NCBI RefSeq assembly: GCF_002423035.1
Contig: NZ_DIUM01000112.1
Span: 188 to 12,718, forward strand
Origin: Thiocapsa sp. UBA6158
GTDB lineage: Bacteria > Pseudomonadota > Gammaproteobacteria > Chromatiales > Chromatiaceae
DNA: 12,531 bases
Reading direction: 5' to 3'
The position numbers and the translations under genes are program-made. The notes under the pieces are model-generated. The model did no database searches. It had not been told where the DNA came from and was given only the letters and a program-made list of their open reading frames with translations. This document shows positions 6,322 to 12,531 of the stretch, in pieces; position 1 is the first letter of the stretch; each line of letters begins with the position of its first letter.

Positions 6322-6867
6322 ATGAAGCGATGGTGGCGAGGGCGTGGCCCTGCCCTCCCGAGCCTTCTGATCGCACTGGCCGTGGCCGGCGCTTGGGTCA
6401 TCGAACGTTGGGGACCGGGTCTGATCCCGGTCGATTGGTCATTCGCCGGGTCGAGTCGACTCTGCGCCTTGGATCAGGTGCTGGATGGGGATTCGCTCCG
6501 GCTGACCTGCAGCGGCAAGTCCATGGAGGTCCGTCTGTACTGTATTGACGCACCCGAGAAAGGCCAAAAGCCCTGGGGCAATCGGTCCCGAGCACACCTG
6601 AAGCGAATTGCCACGGATCGGGTCGAGCTTCGGCCCATCGAGACAGACCGCTTCGGGCGGACGGTGGCGGAGGTGTACACTGCCGACGGCGAGCGACTCT
6701 CGTTGAATCTCGAACAGGTCAAGCAGGGACAGGCTGCGGTCTATCCTCGCTATTGCGAGGAGTCGCGTTTCTTCCGCTCAGAGCGCAAGGCCCGGGCCGC
6801 TTCGGTAGGGATCTGGGCGACGCCGGGGGATCATCAGACCCCTTGGACCTTCCGACAGCGGCGTTGA
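6322..6867 (+). CDS. Membrane-anchored thermonuclease (SNase) family nuclease
   Basis: 181 residues. Residues 11-28 are hydrophobic after a positively charged start (MKRWWRGRG), indicating a membrane anchor or uncleaved signal, so the nuclease domain should face the periplasm. The domain follows staphylococcal nuclease: VLDGDSLRL (Asp57, calcium ligand), VRLYCIDAPE (Arg71, Asp76 and Glu79, matching Arg35, Asp40 and Glu43 of the Staphylococcus enzyme in spacing), and DRFGRTVAEVY (Arg113, matching Arg87). All catalytic positions are therefore present, and Ca2+-dependent DNA/RNA cleavage is expected. Four cysteines (48, 63, 74 and 145) might form disulfides. ATG 6322 lacks a strong ribosome binding site and may depend on translation of nhaD, which ends 27 bases upstream. 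It is convergent with tsaC across 62 bases. Confidence 0.88.
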   Translation: MKRWWRGRGPALPSLLIALAVAGAWVIERWGPGLIPVDWSFAGSSRLCALDQVLDGDSLRLTCSGKSMEVRLYCIDAPEKGQKPWGNRSRAHLKRIATDRVELRPIETDRFGRTVAEVYTADGERLSLNLEQVKQGQAAVYPRYCEESRFFRSERKARAASVGIWATPGDHQTPWTFRQRR

Positions 6868-6929
6868 TGTGCGGGTCGGGACGCCGGGATCCTGCCCCGA
6901 GGGCTAGCGTTCCCATTACCCTTGGCCGA

Positions 6930-7511
6930 TCAGGCCCTCAGCATCCGCCCCGTGCGTCCGTCGCGGATACGGGACGGCTGATCGGAGCCGACACAGGCCC
7001 CGGCGAGGATCATGTCCGGGACCTCGTCGAGCGCCAAGCGGACCTGCAAGGCCGTCCGGGCCGGTCGTCGGCCGGCTTGATTGGCACTCGTGGAGACGAT
7101 GGCGCCGCCATAGGCGCTGCAGAGCGCGGCGGCAAGCGGGTGTGCCGTGACCCGAACCGCAAGGGTGTCGAAGCGCCCGGTCAACCATCGGGGTGTGTCG
7201 GACCGTGCCGGCAGCAGCCAGGTATTCGGCCCCGGCCAGCTGGCTCGGATCTCCGCCATCCGATCGGCGGCGAGCGGCAGGACGAAGGGTTCGAGCTGGC
7301 TCGGATCCGCGGCGATCAGGATCAACCCCTTGGCGACATCACGGCGCTTCATGCTCAGAATCCGCGCGACCGCATCGCCGTTACGAGGATCGCAACCCAA
7401 ACCGAACACAGCCTCGGTGGGATAGGCAACCACGCCACCGTCCGCGATGATGCTGGCGGCACGCCGAAGACGCTGGTTCGGACGCTGGCTCGCCAGAGAG
7501 GCCGAGGTCAT
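6930..7511 (-). CDS. tsaC: L-threonylcarbamoyladenylate synthase (TsaC/YrdC/Sua5 family)
   Basis: TsaC makes threonylcarbamoyl-AMP from threonine, bicarbonate and ATP, the first step of t6A37 modification in ANN-decoding tRNAs, in the cytoplasm. The 193 residues match the short bacterial TsaC form without the Sua5 C-terminal domain. Visible motifs are VVAYPTEAVFGLGCDP (residues 27-42), SMKRRDVAKGLILIA (53-67, the K-R-x(4)-K nucleotide-binding block; the usual KRP reads KRR), WPGPNTWLLP and the STSANQAG loop (140-147). ATG 7509-7511 is supported by family length. No convincing Shine-Dalgarno sequence is visible. The gene stands alone on the minus strand, convergent with the nuclease gene and divergent from the DUF2892 gene. 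Confidence 0.93.
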   Translation of the reverse strand: MTSASLASQRPNQRLRRAASIIADGGVVAYPTEAVFGLGCDPRNGDAVARILSMKRRDVAKGLILIAADPSQLEPFVLPLAADRMAEIRASWPGPNTWLLPARSDTPRWLTGRFDTLAVRVTAHPLAAALCSAYGGAIVSTSANQAGRRPARTALQVRLALDEVPDMILAGACVGSDQPSRIRDGRTGRMLRA

Positions 7512-7635
7512 CGGGGAACCAAGCGCAACGCCGGGGATCCCACGAAGGCATCGGATGGTCGCGCCGGATCACGGCCGCAGGGCGATCGTCGGCAACCCTT
7601 GCCGGATCGCAACGAACCCCGAGACCGGGAATGGG

Positions 7636-7641
7636 TATACT
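7636..7641 (+). promoter_or_regulatory. Candidate -10 box of the DUF2892 gene
   Basis: TATACT (in TGGGTATACTGTATTTTTT) is a close match to the bacterial -10 consensus in otherwise GC-rich DNA, 150 bases before the ATG. No good -35 box is visible. The TATACTG core also occurs in the GACAGTA repeat family, but the CCCC flank is missing here. Confidence 0.35.
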
Positions 7642-7790
7642 GTATTTTTTCCCGCCGACGGTAACCGATACAGGAGCGGCCGGGCCAAACGGGCGAGTCC
7701 ATCGTGACCAGCCTCGCAGATCCCGCGCCTTCGGCGAAGCCCGGCACACGCTCGATCTTTTTTTTCCTTTTGCACAACGGAGTTGACTTC

Positions 7791-7991
7791 ATGACCCTGA
7801 TCAAAAATGTTGGTAAGACCGATCGTAACATCCGTCTGGCTGCCGGCGGCGTTCTGGTTTTCCTGGGCATCGTCACGAACACGGTGCTCTTCTCGATCAT
7901 CGGCTTGGTCGTGCTCGCGACCGGTGCGATCGGCACCTGCCCCGCGTACATGCCGCTGAACATCAACACGAACAAGGACGACAAGGCCTGA
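7791..7991 (+). CDS. Small DUF2892 inner-membrane protein
   Basis: This 66-residue protein has the DUF2892 (YgaP transmembrane-domain-like) pattern: KNVGKTDRNIRLAAGG at residues 5-20, then two hydrophobic segments (about 17-30 and 33-48) making a helical hairpin, then GTCPAYMPLNINT with a conserved-looking Cys50 at the membrane end. In other bacteria this domain is fused to or encoded beside rhodanese or sulfur-transfer proteins, but no such partner is present here and the function is unknown. ATG 7791 was chosen over an in-frame ATG at 7704 because GGAG lies eight bases upstream and the extra 29 residues are unrelated to the family. The gene ends 64 bases before the stop of the convergent methyltransferase. 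Confidence 0.85.
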   Translation: MTLIKNVGKTDRNIRLAAGGVLVFLGIVTNTVLFSIIGLVVLATGAIGTCPAYMPLNINTNKDDKA

Positions 7992-8013
7992 TCCAGGCCC
8001 CGGTCATCGGACC

Positions 8014-8045
8014 CCGGTCACGCGCCTTTTACGAACCGTGACCGG
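8014..8045. terminator. Hairpin between convergent genes (candidate bidirectional terminator)
   Basis: The arms CCGGTCACG (8014-8022) and CGTGACCGG (8037-8045) are perfect over 9 bp with a 14-base loop. The hairpin lies between the stops of the DUF2892 gene (7991) and the methyltransferase (8056). Position and stability fit a shared terminator, although no T tract follows on either side. Confidence 0.5.
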
Positions 8046-8055
8046 CGGTCCGGAC

Positions 8056-9102
8056 TCAGGCCGGACGCTCGAAGAGATAGTGGCTCACGTACCACTCCTG
8101 TCCCTTTCGATACCCGAACAGCTCGGCGCAGGCCATGAAGAAGAGGCGCCAGCGCATCCACCAAATGCCCGCTTGATCGCTGCCGTAAGTCTCTTCGAGA
8201 ATCGGCCAGATGCGATCGCGTGCAGCATCCATCCGCCCCAGCCAGGCATTGAGCGTGCGCTCGTAATGCCGACCGTCCCAGCGCCAGCGCGCCACCAGCT
8301 TGAGATCCTCCTGAAAATGCAGCGGTAAATCGTCGCTCGGCATGATACCGCCCGCAAAGAAGTAATGACTCATCCAGTCGCTTGGACCGACGTCCTCGAA
8401 AGGATAGGGATGCTCGCGATGGACGAAGATGTGCATCAGGAAGCGCCCGCCCGGCTTGAGCCAATCGTAGACGTGGGCGTACAGCTTGCGATGGTTTCGC
8501 ATGTGCTCGAACATCTCGAGCGACACGATCCGATCGTACTGGCCGTCGGCCTGAAAATCGTTCATATCCGCCGTGACGATCTCCAGATTCGTCAAACCCC
8601 GTCGATCGCGCTGCGCCTCAATGAAGGCGCGCTGCCCGCTCGAGTTCGAGACCCCGGTAATCCGGCAGCTCGGAAATCGCTCCGCCAGATAGAGGCTCAT
8701 GGCACCCCAGCCGCATCCGAGCTCCAACACCCGATCGCCGTCTTGAATTCCGGCCCGCTCGGCCGTGATCGCCAAGGACGCCTCTTCCGCCTCTTCCAGC
8801 GACTGGATGCTGTCGGGCCAGTAACAGGAGCTGTATTTGCGACGTGGACCCAGCACCAGATCGAAGAAGGCCGCCGGCAGCTCGTAGTGTTGCTCGTTCG
8901 CGCGCTCCGGAACGTCCGCGATCGGCGAGGCGTCCATCATGGCGATGAAGTCGCGCTTCTCGCGCATCGCCGCCTCGCAATCCTCCGTCGGCAAGGTCGC
9001 CAGACGTCCGCGCAGCAGGGCGCGTATGCCGCTGCGCGTCACGCTGTCGGGGACCTTGCCTTGCTCGACCCAGCGGATCGCCGTTTCTGTTGCACGCACC
9101 AT
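8056..9102 (-). CDS. SAM-dependent methyltransferase of the cyclopropane-synthase / coclaurine N-methyltransferase family
   Basis: 348 residues, probably cytoplasmic. Residues 88-180 form the SAM-binding Rossmann domain: KYSSCYWPD before it, motif I RVLELGCGWGAMSLYLAERF (124-143) and ITGVSNSSGQ. The EMFEHM block at 196-201 is typical of cyclopropane-fatty-acyl synthases and their relatives. The C-terminal half (HIFVHREHPYPFED, then WMSHYFFAGGIMPSDDL, then ending WYVSHYLFERPA) follows the plant coclaurine N-methyltransferase-like branch rather than classical Cfa, and the N-terminal lipid-binding domain of Cfa is shorter or different. The substrate (lipid or amine) is therefore open. ATG 9102 has GGAG six bases upstream. 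It follows bicA on the same strand after 101 bases, so co-transcription is possible but unproven. Confidence 0.87.
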   Translation of the reverse strand: MVRATETAIRWVEQGKVPDSVTRSGIRALLRGRLATLPTEDCEAAMREKRDFIAMMDASPIADVPERANEQHYELPAAFFDLVLGPRRKYSSCYWPDSIQSLEEAEEASLAITAERAGIQDGDRVLELGCGWGAMSLYLAERFPSCRITGVSNSSGQRAFIEAQRDRRGLTNLEIVTADMNDFQADGQYDRIVSLEMFEHMRNHRKLYAHVYDWLKPGGRFLMHIFVHREHPYPFEDVGPSDWMSHYFFAGGIMPSDDLPLHFQEDLKLVARWRWDGRHYERTLNAWLGRMDAARDRIWPILEETYGSDQAGIWWMRWRLFFMACAELFGYRKGQEWYVSHYLFERPA

Positions 9103-9203
9103 CGTCGTCTCCTTGTTCGTCCCGTGATACCGCGAGAGGTATTGGCGGGGAGCCCGGAGGGCAAGACGGCCGGGAACACAAAGTGCATCGCGCGGGCTCG
9201 CAG

Positions 9204-10868
9204 CTACCGGGGCGACATCTGCTCCAAGGCAAGCTTCAATGCGGACTCGCGATCCTCGACCCAGCGATCCTCGCGCATGGTCCCGCGCAAACCCAGGCGC
9301 TCCAATCGCGCGCGCGGCTGACCGTGAACACCGGCCATATAGACCGCGTGACCCTGTGAGAGCGCATCGCGCACCGTCGACTCAACCGCAACCGCAGTGG
9401 TGACCCCCATGTGCGGAACCTGGCTCAGATCGATAACGATCGCCTGTGCGCCTTCGAGCTTGGGACTCTGACGGCTGATGGCGGCGGCTGCACCGAAGAC
9501 CAGCGGACCGCTGAGATAGAGGATCTTCACCCGACCGCGCCCTTGAGCCAGCAGCGCGCGCTCCTCGCACGACAGACCGGCGCAGGGCGCCTCGTCGCGC
9601 TTGCGCCGGGCCGGGAGAACACAGACGGACTCTTCCTGCACGTCGGCGAGACGCCGAATCGTGAGGACATTGGCCACGAAGAGGCCGATCGCCACGGCCG
9701 TGATCAGATCGACGAACACCGTCATGACGATGACGCCATAGGTGATGAGCGCACCCTTCATCGACACCCGATGGGCGCGGGCCAGAAAACCCCAGTCGAT
9801 GATATCGATACCGACCTTCAGGGCGATGCCTGCAAGGACTGCCAAGGGGATGTTCGCGGTCAGCGCACCCGCCCAGATCACGACCACGGCCAGGATCGCC
9901 GCCCGGGTCAGGCCCGAGAGTGCGCTCCGCCCGCCGGCCTGGATGTTCACGACCGTACCCATGGTCGCTCCCGCTCCGGGAAGCCCGCCGAAAAGGCCCG
10001 ATGCCAGGTTGCCGACGCCCTGTCCGAGCAGCTCCTTGTCGGAGTCGATCTGCTTGCGGGTCAAGCTGCCTGCGATCACCGAGGTCAACAAGGCGTCGAC
10101 CGAGCCGAGCATCGCCAAAACGAGCGCATCGATCAGGATGGTCTGCCACTGGTCGATGGTGAACACCGGAAGCTGCAGCGAGGGCAGACCCGAAGGAATC
10201 TCCCCGATGCGACGGATGTCCTGATCCCCGAGCCACCAGATCGCAATCAAGGTGCCCACGACCAGCGCCACCAGCTGAGGCGGCAGGATGCGCTTGATAC
10301 GCGCCGGCATCAGGAACAGGATCGCGAGGGTCAGACCCGCCAGAATCGCCTCTTGCGGATCGATTGCACGGACCATCTCGGGCAGGGCCTGCAGGGTCCC
10401 GATCACCCCGCCACCCGGCGCCGCCTGACCGATCAGTCCCGGCAGCTGCAGAATGATCAAGATGATCCCGATCCCCGACATGAATCCCGAGATCACGGTG
10501 AAGGGCATCATGGTGACATAGCGCCCGAGCTTCATCGCACCGAACGCCATCTGCAACAGGCCCGCGAGCATGACGACCGTAAAGGCCATCGCCATGCCCT
10601 GCTCCGGATTGGCCGCGATCAGCGAGGCGATGACCGCGGTGAAGACCACGGTCATGGGGCCGGTCGGCTCGGAGATAAGCGTCGGTGTGCCCCCGAACAG
10701 CGCCGCGAACAACCCGACCAAGACGGCGCCGTAGAGACCGGCCTCCGCACCGGCGCCCGATGCGACGCCGAAAGCGAGCGCCATCGGAAGCGCGACGACG
10801 GCGGCGGTGACGCCGCCGAAGAGGTCGCCGCGTAGATTGTCGAAGCGGATCTCGTTGAGAACGCGCAT
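9204..10868 (-). CDS. bicA: BicA-type SulP family bicarbonate transporter with STAS domain
   Basis: This 554-residue inner-membrane transporter is similar along its length, as I recall the family, to cyanobacterial BicA, a low-affinity, high-flux Na+-dependent HCO3- importer. The first 110 residues include LRGDLFGGVTAAVVALPMAL, FGVASGAGAEAGLYGAVLVG and PTLISEPTGPMTVV; further on are MMPFTVISGFMSGIGIILII and GLFGGLPGAGATMGTVVNIQ. Thr69, Asp258 and Thr262 (DALLT) fall at the same residue numbers as substrate/Na+-site positions reported for BicA. Hydrophobic helices end near residue 405. The STAS domain follows (about 445-550; GRVKILYLSGPLVFGAAAAI, VIDLSQVPHMGVT). ATG 10868 has GGAG eight bases upstream. 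It is divergent from cbbL, which fits inorganic-carbon supply to RuBisCO. A sulfate-transport role cannot be fully excluded from sequence. Confidence 0.9.
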   Translation of the reverse strand: MRVLNEIRFDNLRGDLFGGVTAAVVALPMALAFGVASGAGAEAGLYGAVLVGLFAALFGGTPTLISEPTGPMTVVFTAVIASLIAANPEQGMAMAFTVVMLAGLLQMAFGAMKLGRYVTMMPFTVISGFMSGIGIILIILQLPGLIGQAAPGGGVIGTLQALPEMVRAIDPQEAILAGLTLAILFLMPARIKRILPPQLVALVVGTLIAIWWLGDQDIRRIGEIPSGLPSLQLPVFTIDQWQTILIDALVLAMLGSVDALLTSVIAGSLTRKQIDSDKELLGQGVGNLASGLFGGLPGAGATMGTVVNIQAGGRSALSGLTRAAILAVVVIWAGALTANIPLAVLAGIALKVGIDIIDWGFLARAHRVSMKGALITYGVIVMTVFVDLITAVAIGLFVANVLTIRRLADVQEESVCVLPARRKRDEAPCAGLSCEERALLAQGRGRVKILYLSGPLVFGAAAAISRQSPKLEGAQAIVIDLSQVPHMGVTTAVAVESTVRDALSQGHAVYMAGVHGQPRARLERLGLRGTMREDRWVEDRESALKLALEQMSPR

Positions 10869-10888
10869 GCAGGCAGCTCCGATTCGGT

Positions 10889-10905
10889 ATACTGACGAAC
10901 AGTAT
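10889..10905. promoter_or_regulatory. Inverted repeat just upstream of bicA
   Basis: The arms ATACTG and CAGTAT are perfect over 6 bp with a 5-base centre, 20 bases before the bicA start and overlapping the likely promoter/leader. It is a candidate repressor site. The spacing does not fit a LexA box (CTG-N10-CAG). Confidence 0.4.
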
Positions 10906-11053
10906 CCGGATCGATGCGCTTCGACAATAATCGAAGTTTCTGTTGCCTTGCATATTCTTTCGTCTATGAATGGGGCCCGGAAGGCGCATCGAGGGCATCA
11001 GAATGCAGGCGCGCGCTTGCATAGACTATCGTAGATGTGATTGATAGAAATTA

Positions 11054-11082
11054 TCGACTTTTTCCTATGCCGCTGATTCAGT
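11054..11082 (+). promoter_or_regulatory. Candidate cbbL promoter
   Basis: TCGACT (11054-11059) and TTCAGT (11077-11082) are separated by 17 bases and are partial matches to -35 and -10 boxes. A start would fall about 65 bases before the cbbL ATG. The CTATC/GATAG dyad immediately upstream is well placed for an activator. The matches are weak, as is common for activated cbb promoters. Confidence 0.3.
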
Positions 11083-11153
11083 AAGGTTCACGGCAGAGTT
11101 CGAAACGGCCTCCGCAGGCGAGGCGGACAAGGCACAGACCACAGGAGCTGACC

Positions 11154-12531
11154 ATGAGCGTGAAGACCTACGATGCCGGTGTAAAAGAATACCGGGCCAT
11201 GTACTGGACGCCGGACTATGTCCCCCTCGACACCGACCTCTTGGCCTGTTTCAAATGCACCGGCCAGCCCGGTGTGCCGCGCGAAGAGGTCGCCGCCGCC
11301 GTGGCTGCGGAGTCCTCGACCGGGACCTGGAGTACGGTGTGGTCGGAGCTCCTGACCGACCTGGAATTCTACAAGGGCCGCGCCTACCGCATCGAAGACG
11401 TGCCCGGCGATAAGGAGTCGTTCTACGCCTTCATCGCCTACCCGATCGATCTGTTCGAAGAAGGCTCGGTCGTCAACGTACTCACCTCGCTCGTCGGTAA
11501 CGTGTTTGGATTCAAGGCGCTGCGTCATCTGCGCCTGGAAGACATCCGTTTCCCGATCGCCTATGTGAAGACCTGCATGGGCCCGCCGAGCGGTATCCAG
11601 GTCGAGCGCGACAAGCTCAACAAGTACGGTCGTCCGCTCCTGGGCGCAACCATCAAGCCGAAGCTCGGTCTGTCGGCCAAGAACTACGGCCGTGCCGTTT
11701 ACGAGTGTCTGCGCGGCGGTCTGGATCTGACCAAGGACGACGAAAACGTTAACTCTCAGCCCTTCATGCGCTGGCAGAACCGCTTCGAGTTCGTCGCCGA
11801 GGCCGTGTCCGCGGCACAGGCCGAGACCGGCGAGCGCAAGGGTCACTATCTGAACGTGACCGCTGCCGACCCTGAGCAGATGTACGAGCGCGCCGAGTTC
11901 GCCAAGGAGCTCGGTCAGCCGATCATCATGCACGACTTCCTGACCGGCGGCTTCACCGCCAACACGGGTCTGGCCAAGTGGTGCCGCAAGAACGGCATGC
12001 TGTTGCATATCCACCGCGCCATGCATGCGGTCATCGACCGTCATCCCAAGCACGGCATCCACTTCCGCGTGCTGGCCAAGTGCCTGCGTCTATCGGGCGG
12101 CGACCATTTGCATACCGGAACGGTCGTGGGCAAGCTCGAAGGCGACCGCGGTTCCACACTCGGCTTCGTCGACCTGCTGCGCGAGTCCTTCATCCCCGAA
12201 GATCGCGCCCGCGGCATCTTCTTCGACCAGGATTGGGGCTCCATGCCCGGCGTCTTCGCCGTTGCCTCCGGCGGTATCCACGTCTGGCACATGCCGGCAC
12301 TGGTGACCATCTTCGGCGACGACTCGGTCCTGCAGTTCGGTGGCGGTACTCAGGGACATCCCTGGGGCAACGCAGCCGGTGCCGCGGCCAACCGTGTGGC
12401 ACTCGAAGCCTGCGTGAAGGCCCGCAACGAGGGTCGCGAGCTCGAGAAGGAGGCCCGCGAGATCATGACCAACGCGGCCAAGCACAGTCCGGAACTGGCG
12501 ATCGCGATGGAGACCTGGAAAGAGATCAAGT
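11154..12531 (+). CDS. cbbL: RuBisCO large subunit, form IA (3' end outside window)
   Basis: RuBisCO carboxylates ribulose-1,5-bisphosphate in the Calvin cycle. 459 codons are visible of a protein usually about 471 long, so only the last dozen or so residues are missing. Catalytic features are intact: TIKPKLG with Lys168, the carbamylated Lys194 and metal ligands in TKDDE (194-197), HIHRAMHAV (His286-His291 region), loop 6 GKLEGD with Lys327, and SGGIHVWHMPAL. Segments such as CFKCTGQPGVPREEV, STVWSELLTDLEFYKG and HRAMHAVIDRHPKHGIHFRV resemble, from memory, the carboxysomal form IA enzymes of alpha-cyanobacteria. A carboxysomal (IAc) assignment is therefore likely but needs the downstream genes. 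AGGAG (11143-11147) sits six bases before ATG 11154. cbbS is expected next. The gene is divergent from bicA across 285 bases. Confidence 0.97.
   Translation, partial: MSVKTYDAGVKEYRAMYWTPDYVPLDTDLLACFKCTGQPGVPREEVAAAVAAESSTGTWSTVWSELLTDLEFYKGRAYRIEDVPGDKESFYAFIAYPIDLFEEGSVVNVLTSLVGNVFGFKALRHLRLEDIRFPIAYVKTCMGPPSGIQVERDKLNKYGRPLLGATIKPKLGLSAKNYGRAVYECLRGGLDLTKDDENVNSQPFMRWQNRFEFVAEAVSAAQAETGERKGHYLNVTAADPEQMYERAEFAKELGQPIIMHDFLTGGFTANTGLAKWCRKNGMLLHIHRAMHAVIDRHPKHGIHFRVLAKCLRLSGGDHLHTGTVVGKLEGDRGSTLGFVDLLRESFIPEDRARGIFFDQDWGSMPGVFAVASGGIHVWHMPALVTIFGDDSVLQFGGGTQGHPWGNAAGAAANRVALEACVKARNEGRELEKEAREIMTNAAKHSPELAIAMETWKEIK

Larger units (their letters stand above)
10869..11153. promoter_or_regulatory. 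Divergent bicA-cbbL control region
   Basis: 285 bases between the two start codons, more AT-rich than the genes. Dyads visible: ATACTG-5-CAGTAT (10889-10905), CTTCGA-6-TCGAAG (10919-10936) and CTATC-12-GATAG (11026-11047). A hairpin, GCCTC-7-GAGGC (11108-11124), lies in the cbbL leader. No cbbR gene is seen between the two genes. A LysR-type regulator binding here and acting in both directions is a reasonable expectation from other cbb loci, but it is not shown. Confidence 0.5.

Noticed and set aside
7626..7654. A CGGGAA...TTCCCG hairpin with a T run as a terminator before the DUF2892 gene
   Set aside because: The T run lies inside the loop and arm rather than after the stem, and no gene on the plus strand ends just upstream. 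A promoter -10 reading is more plausible.
9411..10835. A long plus-strand open frame (474 codons) opposite bicA
   Set aside because: It is a shadow of the bicA codon pattern, rich in Asp, Arg, His and Gln with no domain, while the minus-strand frame has clear transporter homology.
10889..10905. A LexA (SOS) box upstream of bicA
   Set aside because: The arms CTG and CAG are five bases apart, not the ten of the gammaproteobacterial LexA site.
11088..12062. A 324-codon minus-strand frame opposite cbbL
   Set aside because: It is an antisense shadow of a highly conserved RuBisCO gene and has no domain of its own.
1..12531. CRISPR arrays, tRNA or rRNA genes
   Set aside because: I saw no regularly spaced direct repeats beyond the short 9-bp array, and no tRNA cloverleaf or rRNA signature.

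Overview
The window is GC-rich, densely coding bacterial DNA. Gene content and protein sequence suggest an autotrophic gammaproteobacterium, probably a purple sulfur bacterium (Chromatiaceae) or a close relative. The main evidence is a proteobacterial form IA RuBisCO large subunit, a BicA-type SulP transporter, NhaD and REP-like intergenic palindromes. The genus is an inference from memory of protein families, not from a search.

Layout. (1) 1-972: the 3' end of valS. (2) About 1044-3709: an accessory island. It holds the 3' remnant of a reverse transcriptase with a C-terminal MutS domain I-like module (minus strand), an apparently intact DUF1778/GNAT toxin-antitoxin pair of TacA/TacT type (plus strand) behind a perfect 12-bp-arm palindrome, and a second toxin-antitoxin locus on the minus strand. 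In that second locus the Phd/UPF0175-type antitoxin is intact, but its PIN toxin is cut after about 30 codons. Four copies of a GGGGACAGTATA / GACAGTAAAT motif lie between and beside these broken genes, one of them exactly at the PIN break. (3) 3710-4078: a non-coding stretch with an antitoxin operator candidate, a REP-like palindrome, a 9-bp tandem repeat and a hairpin. (4) 4079-7991: core-type genes. These are a hotdog acyl-CoA thioesterase (minus), the Na+/H+ antiporter nhaD followed by a membrane-anchored thermonuclease-fold nuclease (plus), tsaC (minus) and a 66-residue DUF2892 membrane protein (plus). (5) 8056-12531: a carbon-fixation locus. A SAM-dependent methyltransferase of the cyclopropane-synthase/coclaurine-methyltransferase family and bicA are both on the minus strand. 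They are divergent from cbbL, which runs off the right end of the window. The shared bicA-cbbL intergenic region holds several dyads.

How the genes may work together. BicA in cyanobacteria is a Na+-dependent bicarbonate importer. Placed head to head with a RuBisCO whose sequence looks like the carboxysomal alpha-cyanobacterial type, it suggests a CO2-concentrating module. NhaD, about 3 kb away, exports Na+ and could help maintain the gradient that BicA uses, but nothing in the sequence shows co-regulation. The most unusual features are the bicA/cbbL divergent unit, the decayed RT-MutS-like gene (the family is associated with diversity-generating retroelements), and the repeat motif at gene breakpoints.
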